A stretch of 64,000 nt of DNA from Cricetomys ansorgei (GCA_026225945.1 JAMJFZ010001258.1:5202501-5266500); one strand, 5' to 3'; counted from the first letter of the stretch, positions 22,486 to 35,955 are shown. Notes: generated by a model from the sequence alone, not told the origin. Numbers and translations are program-made.

Positions 22486-24427
22486 TGTGAGCTTGCTACC
22501 AGGAAAGCTATCCTCACGTGAAGTCTGGGATACAATAGTGAACGGGAAAACGGGACCAGGAAAGAGCACGCTCTGGCCTGTAACACAGCCTTATAGTAAC
22601 GGAGGCCCTGAATGAAGCTTGACCGAACCTTTCATTCGGCTTCGGCTCTGAATTCTGGTATACGGTCCGGGGCCCGGCCCGGCAGGATCCCGACAGCCCA
22701 CAGCCTTGCCTCTCTCCAGAGGCTTGACTCTGCCCACTGAAAACCTGTGAAGGAAATTTCACACAGGCATCCAGACCCCAGAGCACTGAGCCAAGTCCCA
22801 CCCTGTTGGCTTCCCTACAGAGCCCTAGCCACCCTCCACATCCAAGCCCATCTCCCAGGGCCAACGGCTGCCCTCCCTCTCCCTCACAAATGTCCCCCGC
22901 CAGTCATTTATTCCGTACAGGGGTCCAAATGCTCACGTGCTCACAGGCTGGACTGTAAATCACACGCTCATCCTGCGTACGGCTGCTGGCTTGAGACCCG
23001 TGCTTGTGTCTCACGTGAGATGAACTTACGGTGTGGTAAATAAATTGGGCTGAGGATCATCATGTGTACATAAAACACTTGTATTAGAGAAGTTAAAGGA
23101 AACCCACTCTTCCAAACAAAAGCAGCGAAAGTTATCACCCTCTTTAGAAACACCACGTTTTGCTTTCTTTTATCAGACCACATTTAACCGAAAGGTAGGA
23201 AGAAATGAGACGTGTGCCAGTTGCTCCTGACTAGTGTTTTAATGGAAAAGAACCTCCATCAGATAGAAAAGCAGCCACAGTAAGTTAAAGAGAAACAATG
23301 GAATTCTCCGTTTGCCACCAATTATCTGTGATAAGAAAACAAGGTTTCTAAAATATACAAGTAAATGTTGCCAAGAAACAAAAGAAAAGAGCTTTCCGGC
23401 AAGGATGGGTATGTGAGTGGGAGCCAGAAAAGAAAAGTCTGAGAAACTAAAAATACAAAATCAGGAATTTCATGAAAATACCTAACGCTCATTTTTAAAA
23501 TTCCCTATGACCACAGAAAGGAATCACGGAAAGTCCTGTGTCCATACACGCCTCCCTTTATAGATGGCTCTCGGAGAGGTGGGCACTGTGTGCCCCCTTT
23601 TCAGACCAGTTGCTCTTAGAAGGGCGGTGTGTTCTGCTCCCATGGGAGCAATAGCAACACCTGGACCGTGCCCCAGAACTTTTACTTTGAGAGAAATAAA
23701 ATTTTAAAAGTTTTTAAATGTATTTTTTATATCATAAGCCTAAAGGCTTAGAAGCACTTTGGTCATAAAGCAGCAGAAAACCACTTTAGACTAGTTAAGG
23801 CGTCAGCTTCCTGAGATAATCCAGAACTAGATAATCTGGTTACACAGAATCAAACTGTCATCCTCCCTGTGCATGTTTCAACCCTCTGCGAACGACAGTC
23901 TTCCACTCCAGGCCAGGGGTGTGTGCACACTGTGGCTACTAGGCACCTATGTGAGTAAGGGAAAATAATTCCAAAGAGCCACAGACTTAGACTCTGACCC
24001 GTCCCATCTCTGTCCCCTGCCCGATCTCGTGCTCGTCAGAACCGGGAGGCAGGGTAGTCGGCCACAGTGATGAGGGAAGCCATGCTGTTTTCAAGAGGAG
24101 AGGCAATGCCAGGGAGTGTCATCCTCAGCACTCGGTCTGTCTGAAGGTCTTAAGGTCCCGGGCTGGAAGGCTAGCACGGCATGCGTGTACGAGTCACACA
24201 GGCTGCACCTGCCAAGGGCTTTGCAGAAATAGGATGGGAAGCCGAGAGCACTAGAAAGGCACTTGGCTATAGCATCCAAACGGAAGCCACTCCTCCCAGT
24301 CACCTGCACGTTTTGGCCTCTGACAATGCCTTGCCTGGCTCACTGCAATTCTCCATACCACCTACTGCAGTGTCCTGGGCTTTAGGGGAAGCGGGACTGT
24401 TACCATGTTCCAAACAAACTATACTGG
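22486..24427. other. Unique intron sequence, 1.9 kb
   Basis: No SINE or simple repeat of note. 23040-23520 is AT-rich and repeat-free (GTGATAAGAAAACAAGG near 23328 carries a GATA core). No exon was recognised. Confidence 0.5.
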
Positions 24428-24650
24428 GAGGCTGGGGATGTAGTTCAGTTAACAGAAAGCCTGCCTAGCATACAAGAAGCCCTAGGTTCGATCCTCAGAA
24501 CTGCACAGACCTGATATGGCAGTATACAACTGTAATCTCAGCACCTGGGATTCAGAGGCTGGAGGATCAGGTGTCCGAAGTCTCCCGAGGCTACACAATG
24601 AGTTTGAGGCTAACATGAGCTACATGAAACCTTGTCTCAAAACAAAACAC
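24428..24650 (+). mobile_element. ID-B1 composite SINE (B4 group)
   Basis: An ID-type head (GGCTGGGGATGTAGTTCAGT; TAGGTTCGATCCTCAG) is followed directly by a B1-like body (GTAATCTCAGCACCTGGGAT, GAGTTTGAGGC, AAACCTTGTCTCAAAACAAA), the arrangement of the ID_B1/B4 family. Confidence 0.93.
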
Positions 24651-26146
24651 ATTTTTATTCCAAAGTTCCAACAAGGTTTCCCAGGAAACCTAGCCATGTT
24701 CTCAGTCCTTTATGAGGTATGTTTGTTTATACATTCATTTTATTTTCTGTCCCCACTCCCACGAAAGCCAGCTTCTTCCTTGAGCAGCAAAAGGCTAGGG
24801 AACGCTTCGATTACAATCTCTCCTAACCCTGAGCTAGGCCTGACATCAAGAGCCACAGAAGATGAGTGAGTCAGAGAGGCCTGAAGACAGATGAAGATGA
24901 GAGGCTCGGGGCCCACCCAGTCTCTGGAGAGCATGGACGGACCAGTCTCGAGGCTACGCTGTGGGCTTCCTTTTCCTCCTTCCTTCTTTCTTCAGCCTGC
25001 TTAGAGGCTTACTGTTCTCTTCACCTGCAAATTCAGGGGATAAAATGAAAGCAGGGGAAGCCAGGGGAACTTGTGCCCTTGGAGCAGGGAGACAGGAGGC
25101 CTTACCCGCATTGCTCTTAGGCCCTTGTGACCCTCATCTCATTCTTAAACAGCCTCAGGGATGCACTTAATCAGTGCCCAGATCCACCCGCGATACGGGT
25201 CTGGGCTGGAAAACATTGCCTCACGCTGTCTGGAGCTGTTTAGCGGCAGCTTGAGATTGCAAGAGCCTGCAGCTGGGCGGACCAGGAGCTTCAGGGTGCG
25301 CCAGGGCTCCGATGGACACCACCAGGGATATCTGACCCCACTGAGGGTCTTGCAACCAAGGCATCGGCCATATTGCCACACAGCCTACTCGTGCCCTGGC
25401 AGCAAAAAGCACGATGGGTGTCTGGACATAACTGGCCTGGGCGCTACCAATTCTGAGTTCTTGAATCTCAGAATCCACCTTTCAGCCAGGTAGCAGAGCC
25501 AAGTGTCTGTTTGTAACTGCGCTGGGCCTTTTTCATGAGACGAGATTTAGGCCCAGATTTTCAGAAGTATATGATGGGATGTACAGAAGGTTTTCAGAGG
25601 CCATCATACGTGTAGGAACAAGCGATAGGGATTCAGGGATAGTGGTGGGAAATTACAATTATGGGAGGTAAGAAGACCCAATCCACACCCAAACAACAGG
25701 CAAGTCAGACTGGACCGTGGTGGTTGACAAGGAATCGGAAACACACACGGGGGTGGGGGGTGGGGGTGGGGGGATAGTGAAAAAGGATGGGTTGTCAGCC
25801 CACAGGATGAAACAGGGAGCATAAGAGAAAAAGAAGAATCAAGAACCAACTTAGGTTTGGGACATGAGTATTGAAAATGACCAGTTTGATTCTGGACATG
25901 CTAATATCCGCATATATGACATCCAAACGGAGGGCGAACCTGGAACCTAGAGGATTATTGGTCACTCTTGCCTGGGGATTCCCAAGCAACTCTTCCAACT
26001 TAACGAAACTTCCCACCCTCACGCACAACACGGTTATGACTACACTTCCTCATACGGGAGCCAATCCGCCCATCATTGCTCAGCATCCTCCAGTTCTAAA
26101 ATCCACGCTTTCTCTTTCTATATTAATGCACTAAAAGAGATGAAGG
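24651..26146. other. Unique intron sequence with a G-rich run
   Basis: A GGGTGGGGGGTGGGGGTGGG run lies at 25749-25773. No other repeat or exon was recognised. Confidence 0.5.
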
Positions 26147-26438
26147 AGCTAGGAGACTGCTCTCAGGGAAAAGCCACTTGCTCTGCAAGCATGAGTACCT
26201 GAGTTCAAATCCCCAACATCTGTGTAAAAAGCTGGCTGTGGCCGCATGTGGACCTGTAACTCTAGTGCCATGGAGAGGGGAGACGGGGATGGCTGGGGCT
26301 TGCTGGCTCCCAGCTCAGCTCCAGACTTAGTGAGAGACCCTATCCCAAGGGAATCAGGGGGGGCCACAACGTGATGAAGCATGACATCCCCACACACATA
26401 GGTGCACACACACATGTACACACACATGTACACATGTC
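26147..26438 (+). mobile_element. B4-group (RSINE1/B4A-like) SINE
   Basis: AGCATGAGTACCTGAGTTCA, GTAAAAAGCTGGCTGTGGCC, GTGAGAGACCCTATCCC body landmarks and a tail of CACACACATGTACA repeats. Confidence 0.9.
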
Positions 26439-26457
26439 CTTAATACATAAAAACGCA

Positions 26458-26563
26458 GGGCTAGAGAGATGGTTCTGTAGGTAAAGGTGCTTTCCAAGCC
26501 TGATGACTTGAGTCTGAGCCCCAAAACCCACATGGTGGGGAGAACTGACTCCCACGCATTGTG
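26458..26563 (+). mobile_element. B2/B3-type SINE, 3' truncated
   Basis: GGGCTAGAGAGATGGTTCTG head, CCTGATGACTTGAGTCTGAG B-box region, AACCCACATGGTGGGGAGAA, then the match is lost. Confidence 0.85.
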
Positions 26564-27851
26564 TTATAGAAAATGAGAAGATGACTTGCAAGCCGTTAAC
26601 AAGCCGATCGCAGAATAACCCATAAATACTCACCACAACTTTAGCATAATATGATCATTTCCCATCCTCGATAACCAAGTCCTGGATTTGCATTTGGGCA
26701 CCCCTTTTCCCAAGTTAAGGGGCCTCCATCCCAGGAATTTTAACTAGAAGGAGACAGAACCCACACCCTGGCTTTCTGGAGCCTTCATGTTACCGTGTTC
26801 CGGGGAAGTGCTGCCACAGCAATTAGACACGCTCAGCTGTGAGCTGGAGAATATAAGGATGGATTATCAAGTTACAGGCAAGCCCTGCCCCATAGCATAA
26901 CCCCAAATTATGTTTCTCTAAAAACATGCTACCACATCAGGTAAAGAGAAAGTAGACACATGCACAAGCTATGTGCTAACCCAGACACTGTGAGCACTCT
27001 GGGCATGATGAAGTCACACTGGGTCCAAACCAAATTAGCTCCAGCTCTTTACCAGAAACTGGTTTTCTGCTTAATTAACGGTGCACCGCGGTGGGAGGGG
27101 AGAAAGCCGCATGCAGAGAAATAAACCACTGGGTTCCTTGGCTTCAAGAAACTTACACTCTGATTGGAGAAATAAGCAGGCCCTAAATACAGAGTTAATC
27201 AGCAAGACAAGAAACGACAAGCAAGATGGAACGGATGCCAAAAGAACACTTTTGTTTTATTTACTGGAAAGATAAACATAGCCCAAACCATGAGCCGAAT
27301 TCTAAGACCCGTGTTAATTTAAAACAGGCTCCTGTGTTCAGCAAACAGAGCAGGTGCTGAAACCAAATCAGCTTCGTAAAGAAGGTTCCCATCTTGTCCC
27401 TATGCTCAGAAGACCTGGGCAGAGAGGCAACTCCTCCTCTAGAAAGGGTCTGAAGCCCCCTGCAGAGCCAAGACCCTGGGAGAGACTTACTCCCCTCACA
27501 GAACCCAGAGTTTGCTAAATCTATTTTAAGAGAGAATCTTTTTTTCCAGTAATCTTATTAAACACTCTGTGAAACAAATGTCAGGAAACACTAGCTAGCA
27601 GGGGCTCTGCCAGAGACGCTTCCCCAAAGCACACCAGGACCAGCTCTTAGAGATGGCAGAGAGCCAAGCGAGGCTGCCAACCCTCCTCCCATTTACTGTG
27701 GGCCCATCTTTCACACAGGAGCCAATGGCCTCTCTGAAAACTGAGTGTGCCTGCCTGACAACCTAGTCCAGGGATCATACGGCCAAGCTCACACACGGCA
27801 TCACATAAACACCCTTTGCCCTAAGACGACTCTAAAAGAAACGCTGTAGCT
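26564..27851. other. Unique intron sequence
   Basis: No repeat or exon was recognised in this 1.3 kb. Confidence 0.5.
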
Positions 27852-27981
27852 AAAGTGGTCATCATAGCACACATCTGTAATCCTAGCTCCCAGGAGACGG
27901 AGGCAGGAGGGTTGATAGTTTGAAGCTAGCCTGGGCTACATAGTAACATCCTGTCTCAAAAAAGAATAAAAAAAAAAAAAA
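27852..27981 (+). mobile_element. B1-type SINE, old
   Basis: CATCTGTAATCCTAGCTCCC, GGAGGCAGGAGG, TGAAGCTAGCCTGGGCTACA, TCCTGTCTCAAAAAAG and poly-A. Confidence 0.9.
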
Positions 27982-28857
27982 GATGAAAGAAATAATTACA
28001 TCAGAAACTGTAATTAGAGATTATGAGTACACTCAAAGCCTCTGAAACAGTCCTGCAAGGACTAAGCATGCTGGGGGCGGGGCAGCAAAGGCAGATGTGC
28101 GTATGAATTATCTACGATGAATAATTGTGATCGGACGAGACGGCAGCACCGGAGCAGACCGTAAAGGCCGTAATGGTGAAGCTCTGGGAAGATCGACCTT
28201 GTCTGCTAAGTTCTGGAGCGAGGAGAGTTAAGGGAAGCTTTCCAGGGAAACTCAAACCTTTCCTTTTGCTACATTCCCCCAGAGAAAGCAAACCATTCTG
28301 ATCGTGGAAATCTGACACTAATGTCTCAGTAGCTATGGGTGATGAGAATTGAGACCTCTCAGGAAGGGAATTCACGGCTATGTATCAAAGGAACAATTTT
28401 TAAGACTCTGTTCTTCTTTATCTAAATTCTTCCAAATCTAACCCAAAAGAAAGGGGCAGGGAGGGCAGGCGTATGCACGACACCATCATGGAGCTCTAAG
28501 GAAAACAGACAAACCGCGACACAAAGGATCAACAACACGGCATTGATTTTACAAATTGAGGCAAAATCACATCAGGAACTCCTCTCGGTCATTAAAAGCC
28601 TTAAGAGCTATGAGGACACGGAGAAGCGCTTACTGATTTCGGTGATTTTTATTTTAAATAAATACAAAGCTGGAGCCATGGAACAGAGCGAAGAGCCATG
28701 CTAAAAAGGAATGTAAATATTAACACAGTCAGGAGAAAAAGGCTAAGAGGAAATAACATCTCTGAACGGTGAGACCATGGGTGCTTTTCAAACTGTCTAC
28801 AATAAACACCAAGCTTATGAATGAAGAATGCTACGTTCGTTTAAAAACTGACTTCAT
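27982..28857. other. Unique, AT-rich intron sequence
   Basis: Repeat-free. TATCAAAGGAAC at 28383 is a TCF-core match. No exon was recognised. Confidence 0.5.
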
Positions 28858-29018
28858 GGAGTTGGAGTGATGGCTCAGCACTGGCTGCTCTTCCAGAGGA
28901 CCTGGGTTCAATTCCCAGCACCCACTCAGCAGCTCACACTGTCGGTAACTACAGCTCCAAGGGATCTGACACCCTCACACAGGCAGGCACAACACCAACG
29001 CACGTATAATAAAAACAG
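28858..29018 (+). mobile_element. B3/B2-type SINE
   Basis: AGTTGGAGTGATGGCTCAGC head, CTGCTCTTCCAGAGGACCTG, GTTCAATTCCCAGCACCCAC and CAAGGGATCTGACACCCTC. Confidence 0.93.
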
Positions 29019-30937
29019 ATGGTTTCACTTCCTTTAGCGGCAGGGGGGCTTAATGAAAATATGAGCGATTCTCATCCTTTGGTAGTCTAATATTTGTCAG
29101 TCACTGACGAAATGAATAAGATATAAGCAGGGCAATGCTAAAGAAACGAGTTGGGTGTCAGGTTTGGGGGGTGACAGCACCTCACCACTGATAAGCAGAA
29201 GGGAGCATCGAAAGATACAAAGAGCCAGTGCTTCTGGGAGTGATGCTTCAACGTGGTCATGTGGTGCAAAACCAAAAACAGTCTCCTCTCCATGCCGGAC
29301 ATCTCCAGGGCAAGAATGGCTACCAAACACAGATGGAGCTAGAAGACAGGGACCATAGGAGGGACAGCATGGGCTCCATGGCCTTAACTGTGGTTCTACT
29401 CTGAAGGAAGGGGAGACACGGAGTCTGCTCTCACAGTCTTTTGTGACTCCAGGTTTCTGTGGCCATGGTGGGCAGCTACCACACCAGAGCCCACACCTCA
29501 AGAACTTCAGAGCTTCTGTAAGGGTCAAGGATGATTTGGCCATTTGACCTTGGACTCTATCATGGCCCTGGCCCAGCATACACTTTGGGGACTTCACCAC
29601 ACGCTTTCTTCAGGGTGCTGTGATTCTATCCACTGCTTCCTCCTCCAAAAGAAAGCCCAGGCGTCTGGTTCTCTGCGCTAACTCTCCTAACGAAAATAAG
29701 AAGCCTGCTGTGCAGTATTGATAGGCTGGCTTTATAGACACAACAGACTTGCTCATCACAGCTTTGTCTGTGAAATGGGATGGTTCTGACTCAGCTGCTA
29801 CCAGGAAACACAGTGTTCTACGAGTCTGGCTTAGTCATAGTGGATCAAATAGATGGATTAGGTAGATATATAAACAAATAAACATCAAGAAAGGGACACA
29901 TACACTTAGCAGAAGGAACAGAGACAGTCCACAGGAAGGAGGGGAGGGGACTCTTCAGAAAATCGGTGTAGGTTCTCACTCATCACCCAAAATTCACTGT
30001 TCTCCACTGAAACAAGTACACATACACCCTTTCTTACAAGGAGCCAAGGAGCCCTTTGATAGCTACAAAATCCACAAGCAGAAGCCACATCTCAGGAAAC
30101 CTGGGAGCTGGCAGGGTTCTCAGAGCCAGCCGCACACAGGTGGGGTGGGAACGCCCATCGACGGTGTGGGGAATACCGTACATGCTATGTTCTTAGAACC
30201 GACTGCTCTCTGTCTTTCAGCCATCTACTGAGTGGTTAAAAAGGTACCACATCCTGACTCCCATCACCGGTGCCGCTCGGGGCCTCCTGTAACCAGCTCC
30301 GTCTCTGAAGTGTGATGGAACTTCTAAAATGAACTCAGAGCAACATCCAGCATAATCCTCTGTACCATGATTGCAATTCTTGTTTGCCACCTATGTCATT
30401 TTTCTCCATGTCTAGAAGGCATCTTTTCCCACACAGTAAACAATCACAGCAAACCTGAAGCATCAGGGAATTAACCCATGATTGAATCAATATAAGCATG
30501 ATCTCTCAGAAAAAAATAAATAAATAAAAACAAGAGCTGTCCTATCCCCAACCTGCCTCGGCCAACAAATGGCATTCTCTGGCTACCTACCCTTCCCTCT
30601 AACCTGGTTGTGGCTTCTGCTCCTGGTTCCACACAAATCAGTCCGTGCTTACCATTCCCAGGGCTTACAATGTAACCACCAAATCCTTCGTGGCTTCCCG
30701 TACAAATTAGGCATCACAGCGCCAGAGTCTACCCTAGCCAGAATTTCTCTGCTTCTCTCAACACTAGCTCTTTCCTTTACAACCTACACACATTTTCCTT
30801 CTGCCTCGCACGGCCTTCTGGTCTACCTTCTCTATAGCCTCCCAAGCCATCTCCCACCAATCTTCTAAATTCCAGCTTCATACTTTTAGTTTTTGTTGAG
30901 TCATAATAAATGTACCAACGTATGGCTTATGGTGAGG
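29019..30937. other. Unique intron sequence, 1.9 kb
   Basis: A short AAAT run lies at 30510-30530. A 167-codon minus-strand frame (29097-29600) has no recognised domain. No mobile element was recognised. Confidence 0.5.
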
Positions 30938-31409
30938 TGCTCCATACACGCACACAGCATGTGACAGGCAGGGGTGCTCCATACACGCATACGACAGGCA
31001 GGGCTGCTCCATACACGCACACAGCATGTGACGGGCAGGGGTGCTCCATACACGCACACAGCATGTGACAGGCAGGGGTGCTCCATACACGTATACGACA
31101 GGCAGGGCTGCTCCATACACGCACACAGCATATGACGGGCAGGGGTGCTCCATACACGCCTCTGACAGGCAGGGGTGCTCCATACAGGCATATGCATATG
31201 ACAGGCAGGGGTACTCCATACACCCATACAGACAGGCAGGGGTGCTGCATACACGCATACAGCATGCGACGGGCAGGGGTGCTCCATACATGCATGTGAT
31301 GGGCAGGGGTGCTCCATACACGCATACAGCATGCGACGGGCAGGGGTGCTCCATACATGCATGCATGCGACAGGCAGGGGTGATTCCATACATGCATACG
31401 ATGGACAGG
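30938..31409. repeat. Minisatellite, 14 copies, alternating ~37- and ~30-bp units
   Basis: Every unit begins TGCTCCATACA and ends GACAGGCAGGG (or GACGGGCAGGG). Long units contain an extra ACACAGCATGTG-like block that short ones lack. The order is roughly long, short, long, long, short, long, short, long, short, long, short, long, then two degenerate units. All three minus frames stay open over most of the array, so the 160-185-codon frames are artefacts. Confidence 0.97.
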
Positions 31410-32827
31410 TTTAGACACAGTACCTAGTGAACTCATTCTCTCACCTGCCATTCCTGTAATACACATCCGCACAGACAAGAACATTTAGGATCTTCTAAAC
31501 TAGCTCTTTCGAAACACCCAATTAAATGTTGTCAATCGTCATTAGCGTACCATACCACAGAACATGAGAAGTCATCCTACCCAACTGCACCTCTCTTAAC
31601 TGTCCAGGCACATAATCCCCATCTCCTTCCCAGTCACAGCCGGATCTCCCTGGCCACACCCTCAGGGTGTGTGATCTTTCCAGGCACCGGTGAGGGCACC
31701 ATAAATTTTTGCCAGCCCTGCCATCTTTCTGTCACAGAGACTCCTAGCTTTTAGCAGGTTCCAGCAAACATGGGAATGTAAAAATAAAAATTTAGAGACC
31801 TTCATATGCATTTAACCACAAAGAGAACATTCTCAAGGTCACTTTTGAATTAAGGAATAGGTCCCCCTGCACTCTGCAGAACAAGAGCTCCCGGCTCCTT
31901 GGGCCCCTTGGGAATGCTCAGCATGGAGAGCAGAGATCCCGTCTAATGTCCTGCTGGCCATGCTATGTTTTGTAAGGTTTCCGCTCGCCATCAGCATTTA
32001 AGCAATAATAAAAAAGTGTACCACCACCGCCTGGCAGACTCTCTTCCTGGGATCCAGTCTGCTTTCTCACCCCACTCTACAATGCTCATTACACAACAAA
32101 ACACCCAAGACACAGAAACAGGAAAAATCCACCCCAAGGTAAAACTGCACACCGACTTCAAAAGGAAACCCCCGAGATAAAATTGTGAAAACTTTTGAAG
32201 CCTTTTTGCTGTGTTGTAAGACACATGCTATACCAAAATACCACCATTTTGGGTCTAGAATCTTTTTCTTGTCTTTTCTCCTTTTCTTTTTGTTTTTTTA
32301 GCTGAGTACAAAGGAAGTTAAGTGAAGGTCTTTGTACAGTAAAGGCACCGAGGGTGGTACCCAGGGAGCAGGCCCTAACCCTGCAGCTTACCAGCAGCTG
32401 GAGGCAGTCTGCATGAGACACTACCACCCAGCAGAGCCCTGATCTCCTCCTTCAACTTGTGAGAGGAAAAAGAAAATTAAAATATAAATTTCAGAAATGC
32501 CAGAGGAAGTAAAGTGAAACAAATTAGAAAACAGAGCTGGAGAGAGGAGAGTCTTGGGATGGGTACCTTGGGATTTGGGGGACTTTATGAAGTCAAGGTT
32601 GAGTAGTGGGGTACAGTGGGTACGAGGAGGAGGGAGGCACAGGCTGACTCCTTACAGGGGATGACTAGGTTTGGGCCAGTCAATCAAGACATCCCTAGGG
32701 AATGATTTCTTCTTGTAGAACACAGAATGGGCATCACCAGCTTATGAGAAACAAGATACCGTACAGGGGTTAAAAGGACTAAAATGTATGGAGTATTTTG
32801 TGGGAGAGGGTTAACTTAAATACTGTT
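31410..32827. other. Unique intron sequence
   Basis: A T-rich run lies at 32262-32301. AATCGTCATTAGCG (31535) is a homeodomain-like site. No exon or element was recognised. Confidence 0.5.
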
Positions 32828-32908
32828 GGAGAGGACAAGGTTGTGGCTCATTAGTAGAACATTTGCTTAGCATGAACAAAGCCTTGGGTTCTCGTCCCAG
32901 CACCAGGA
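32828..32908 (+). mobile_element. ID SINE
   Basis: ACAAGGTTGTGGCTCATTAG head and CTTGGGTTCTCGTCCCAGCA B-box region. Its tail is followed by a GAAT repeat. Confidence 0.82.
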
Positions 32909-32939
32909 AATGAATGAATGAATGAATGAATGAATGAAC
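32909..32939. repeat. (GAAT)n tetranucleotide repeat
   Basis: About seven GAAT units directly at the 3' end of the ID element. Confidence 0.95.
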
Positions 32940-33000
32940 ATACATTGTTAGGTAAGCTGAATCCTTGTTAACAAGCATTCCACTCATCGACTTTTTAAAG

Positions 33001-33008
33001 TGTGTGTG

Positions 33009-33041
<33 letters not shown>

Positions 33042-33202
33042 AAGGAATGCATGTGCAGGTGCCTGTGGAGGCCAGTAGTGGCCTCTTGGAGCTAGAGTTA
33101 CGGGCGGTTGTGAGCCACCCAAAGTGAGTGCTGGATTACCAACTCTGGTACTCCGACAGATGAGTAGATGCATGCTCCTCGCTGCTGAGCCATCCCCCAG
33201 CC
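33001..33202 (-). mobile_element. B3 SINE with (TG)n at its tail
   Basis: The minus-strand head GGCTGGGGGATGGCTCAGCA lies near 33202. The body has GTAATCCAGCACTCACTTTG and GGAGGCCAG landmarks on the two strands. The TG run 33001-33040 (one GCG interruption) is the expanded CA part of its tail. Confidence 0.85.
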
Positions 33203-34684
33203 GCACACACATCAACCTCATTTGGCATGGTAACCTCCTACCACATGAAAAAGAATCAGATTAATATATTCAGAAAAAAAAATACTTGAAATTCCCAAGT
33301 GAGGACTGTCTTCCAAGCGGAGGTCCTGGGGAACGCGGTTTCCCTAGCAATCCGTGATAGTCATAACCTTCAGTGGCTGACAACAAACCTCAGACACTTC
33401 TCTATTTTGACAGTGAAACATCACAAGTAATTAGGAAACGGCTTGACCCACAAGTTACAATGAATCCAAATTTCAGAGAAATTAGGCAACGATCCGTAGA
33501 AGACTATCTTGAAATATGTCTGGTGAGGCTCCGTGACCTGACAACGCTTTGTTTAGTACAGTGACAAACAGCGTGTGCGGAAGAGCCCCTGTGCCTGGAG
33601 GAAGCCGGCCACTCATGACTGAATCCAGACACCGACCGGACCCCTCCGACCACTGTAAAACTGTACAGAAACCCAAATGATGCTCGAGCCACACTTGAGA
33701 AAGCTCCTGCTCAGACCCCGTGCCCACAGTGGAACGGGCGGGTTACGGCTGCCACATGGCTCCACGTCCAGTCAGAAGATAAATAACCATTTCCCAAATG
33801 TGGTCTCCTTTTGCCCAAACTTACAGCTTTCCCCTTCTCCTCGGCTCCCAAGGCCTACGTCCCTCCATAAACCTACAGCCCCAGGTCCCTCAGGGCACAG
33901 CAGTGGGCAGACAAGATTGGTGACCACTGCCAGCTACGGCTCCTGTGGGCAAAGGTGCCCACCTCAAAGGTGACGTGTGTGCTTCTGAGTGGTTGCTATG
34001 GTACGCGTGCCTTCTAGAAAACAGTCGAGGGAAGAAGCCTCAGTCTCCCCTCTAAACCCCCTGCCAAGATCCATTCGGGTTCTACAGAGACCATTTCCCC
34101 ACCATCTACAGACTCCCAATTCCACACAGGAAACTAAGGCACTGATGACCCCAGACGTGGCAACTGTTCTCCTGGGGTTTACATAGGACAAGAAGGGACA
34201 ACGGTGACAATTCACACTTGTACGAGTGTCTTGCTCGGCATTGCTATGGCCTGTGATCTTATACCACCAGAAAGGGGCTGTGCACACTGAACTGTGTTAG
34301 AGTTCACAGAGGTATCTCCGTTCTCTGTAGGTGAAATGTGAGAAACTTCCAGGGACCCTTCCAAGGGGAGAGAAAAAAATGTGTCAAAGCCTGAACAGAC
34401 AATGGGAAATCTGCGGCATAGGAACACGTGAGCCTCACTGCACACTCCAGGACCCCATAACCACGTCTGCTAAGTCTCTGGTGTTAAACTTTTTTTATTT
34501 TTTTTAACATGTCATCTGATCTTCCAGAGAAACCTGTGTTAGCACCCCAAGCCAGCAACTTGTGCACGCCGCACCTTCGGCACTGTCCCTGGTGGTGAGC
34601 CCGCTCACAGCAGACAGAACAGGCAGCCACAAGCTGTGTTCTCACCTCTCACAGGAGAGAATGTACCAGAAGGCCCCAGAAAGG

Positions 34685-34800
34685 GAGCAAAGAGCCGGAT
34701 CCAGCCTTTGCTCCAGCTGCTACCTTGGTGTGTGACATTGGGCAATTCACTTAAGGCATCTCTGGGACTCACTCAGTTTCCTTTTCTGGAATCAGATTGG
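34685..34800 (+). mobile_element. MIR element
   Basis: GAGCCGGATCCAGCCTTTGC, TGTGTGACATTGGGCAATTC and CTCAGTTTCCTTTTCTGGAA follow the MIR consensus in order. Confidence 0.85.
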
Positions 34801-35955
34801 GCCTAAAATGGTCTAAGTCTATCTCCTCCGGCCCTAGAGTCTTGGCATCCCAGCAACAGACGTAATTACAAACGTGAGGGCTGGAAGAGGGAAGCCAGTT
34901 CCAGCAGACGTCAGCCTTCTCCTACAGACTGTATTTACACCCTGGGAAGCTGAGACATTCCCACCAATCAAGGCTCCAAATGCAGCTTTACAGAAATAAA
35001 TTACGTCCTGACACACACACATACAACTGAGGCCCGGCTCACTAAATAATATATCGTCAATTACACCAAGCTACCAAATCAGGAGGTGGCCTGAAATTTG
35101 ACAAAATACATCTTAAGGTTTTTCTACTTTTAAATTATTTTGCAATTTTTAGAGATTCTGAGTAATGTAGAGGCCAAACATACTAATGGGTAACATTTTG
35201 TGATAACGTAAATAAAAAATGTATGAATTATCTCCTGCTTTGCATAATTCTACCTGTCATGAATTCATTATAAAAATATGTCTTTCATTAATTATTTCAA
35301 AAGTCTGAAGTCCAGCTCACGATATAAATATATAGAAGGAAATAAATATTCTGATAAGGCTGAGCTACCTTCTCAGGAGGCTAATTTATAAACTCGCAGA
35401 GCCTACGAGATGCTAGGGAAGCACATTAAAAATATATGTGGGCACACTTGATGCTGCAGTCTCTCAGTGAAAACAAACGTTTTCTGTGTGGAGCCCACAT
35501 GCTTCCAAAGCTGTAGGTACACGGATTACGTTTAATCTGGGCCTTTCTAAGTTTCCTCCTACTCTAGATTTACAGTGGGCCAGCTCGGATCAAGCTTGTC
35601 AGTCTCCAGGTAAACCACTGCTTTCAGGAGGATGGGAGATTTCAGGCTGAGGACTCCCTCCCACCCTGCTCGCTGCTTCGCTTCCCCGAAAATGTATGTT
35701 TTTTCTGAACAACTGCTTCAGTCTCTAGTTTCCTCCCCAAAACCAGGAAGGATGAGCCCTACGAACAGAAGCCCGTAAGTCTAGCCTCTAACCCAAAACA
35801 CAGAGGAAAGCAGGGAAAGGCAGGCTCGGAGATCTTGTGACAACCGCTACGGTAAATCAGAGAAGAAACAGCTTGTCACAGGGACCGCATCCAAAGCGAG
35901 TCTCCAGAAAAACATTTTTAAAGAACTGACAAATACAACTTTTATCACCAAAAGG

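Noticed and set aside
30938..31409. CRISPR-like regular repeats
   Set aside because: There are no unique spacers: units abut head to tail, and the genome is mammalian.
30878..31484. Three overlapping minus frames of 162-185 codons with a repeating Met-Tyr-Gly-Ala-Pro pattern
   Set aside because: They come from the 14-copy minisatellite read in all three frames.
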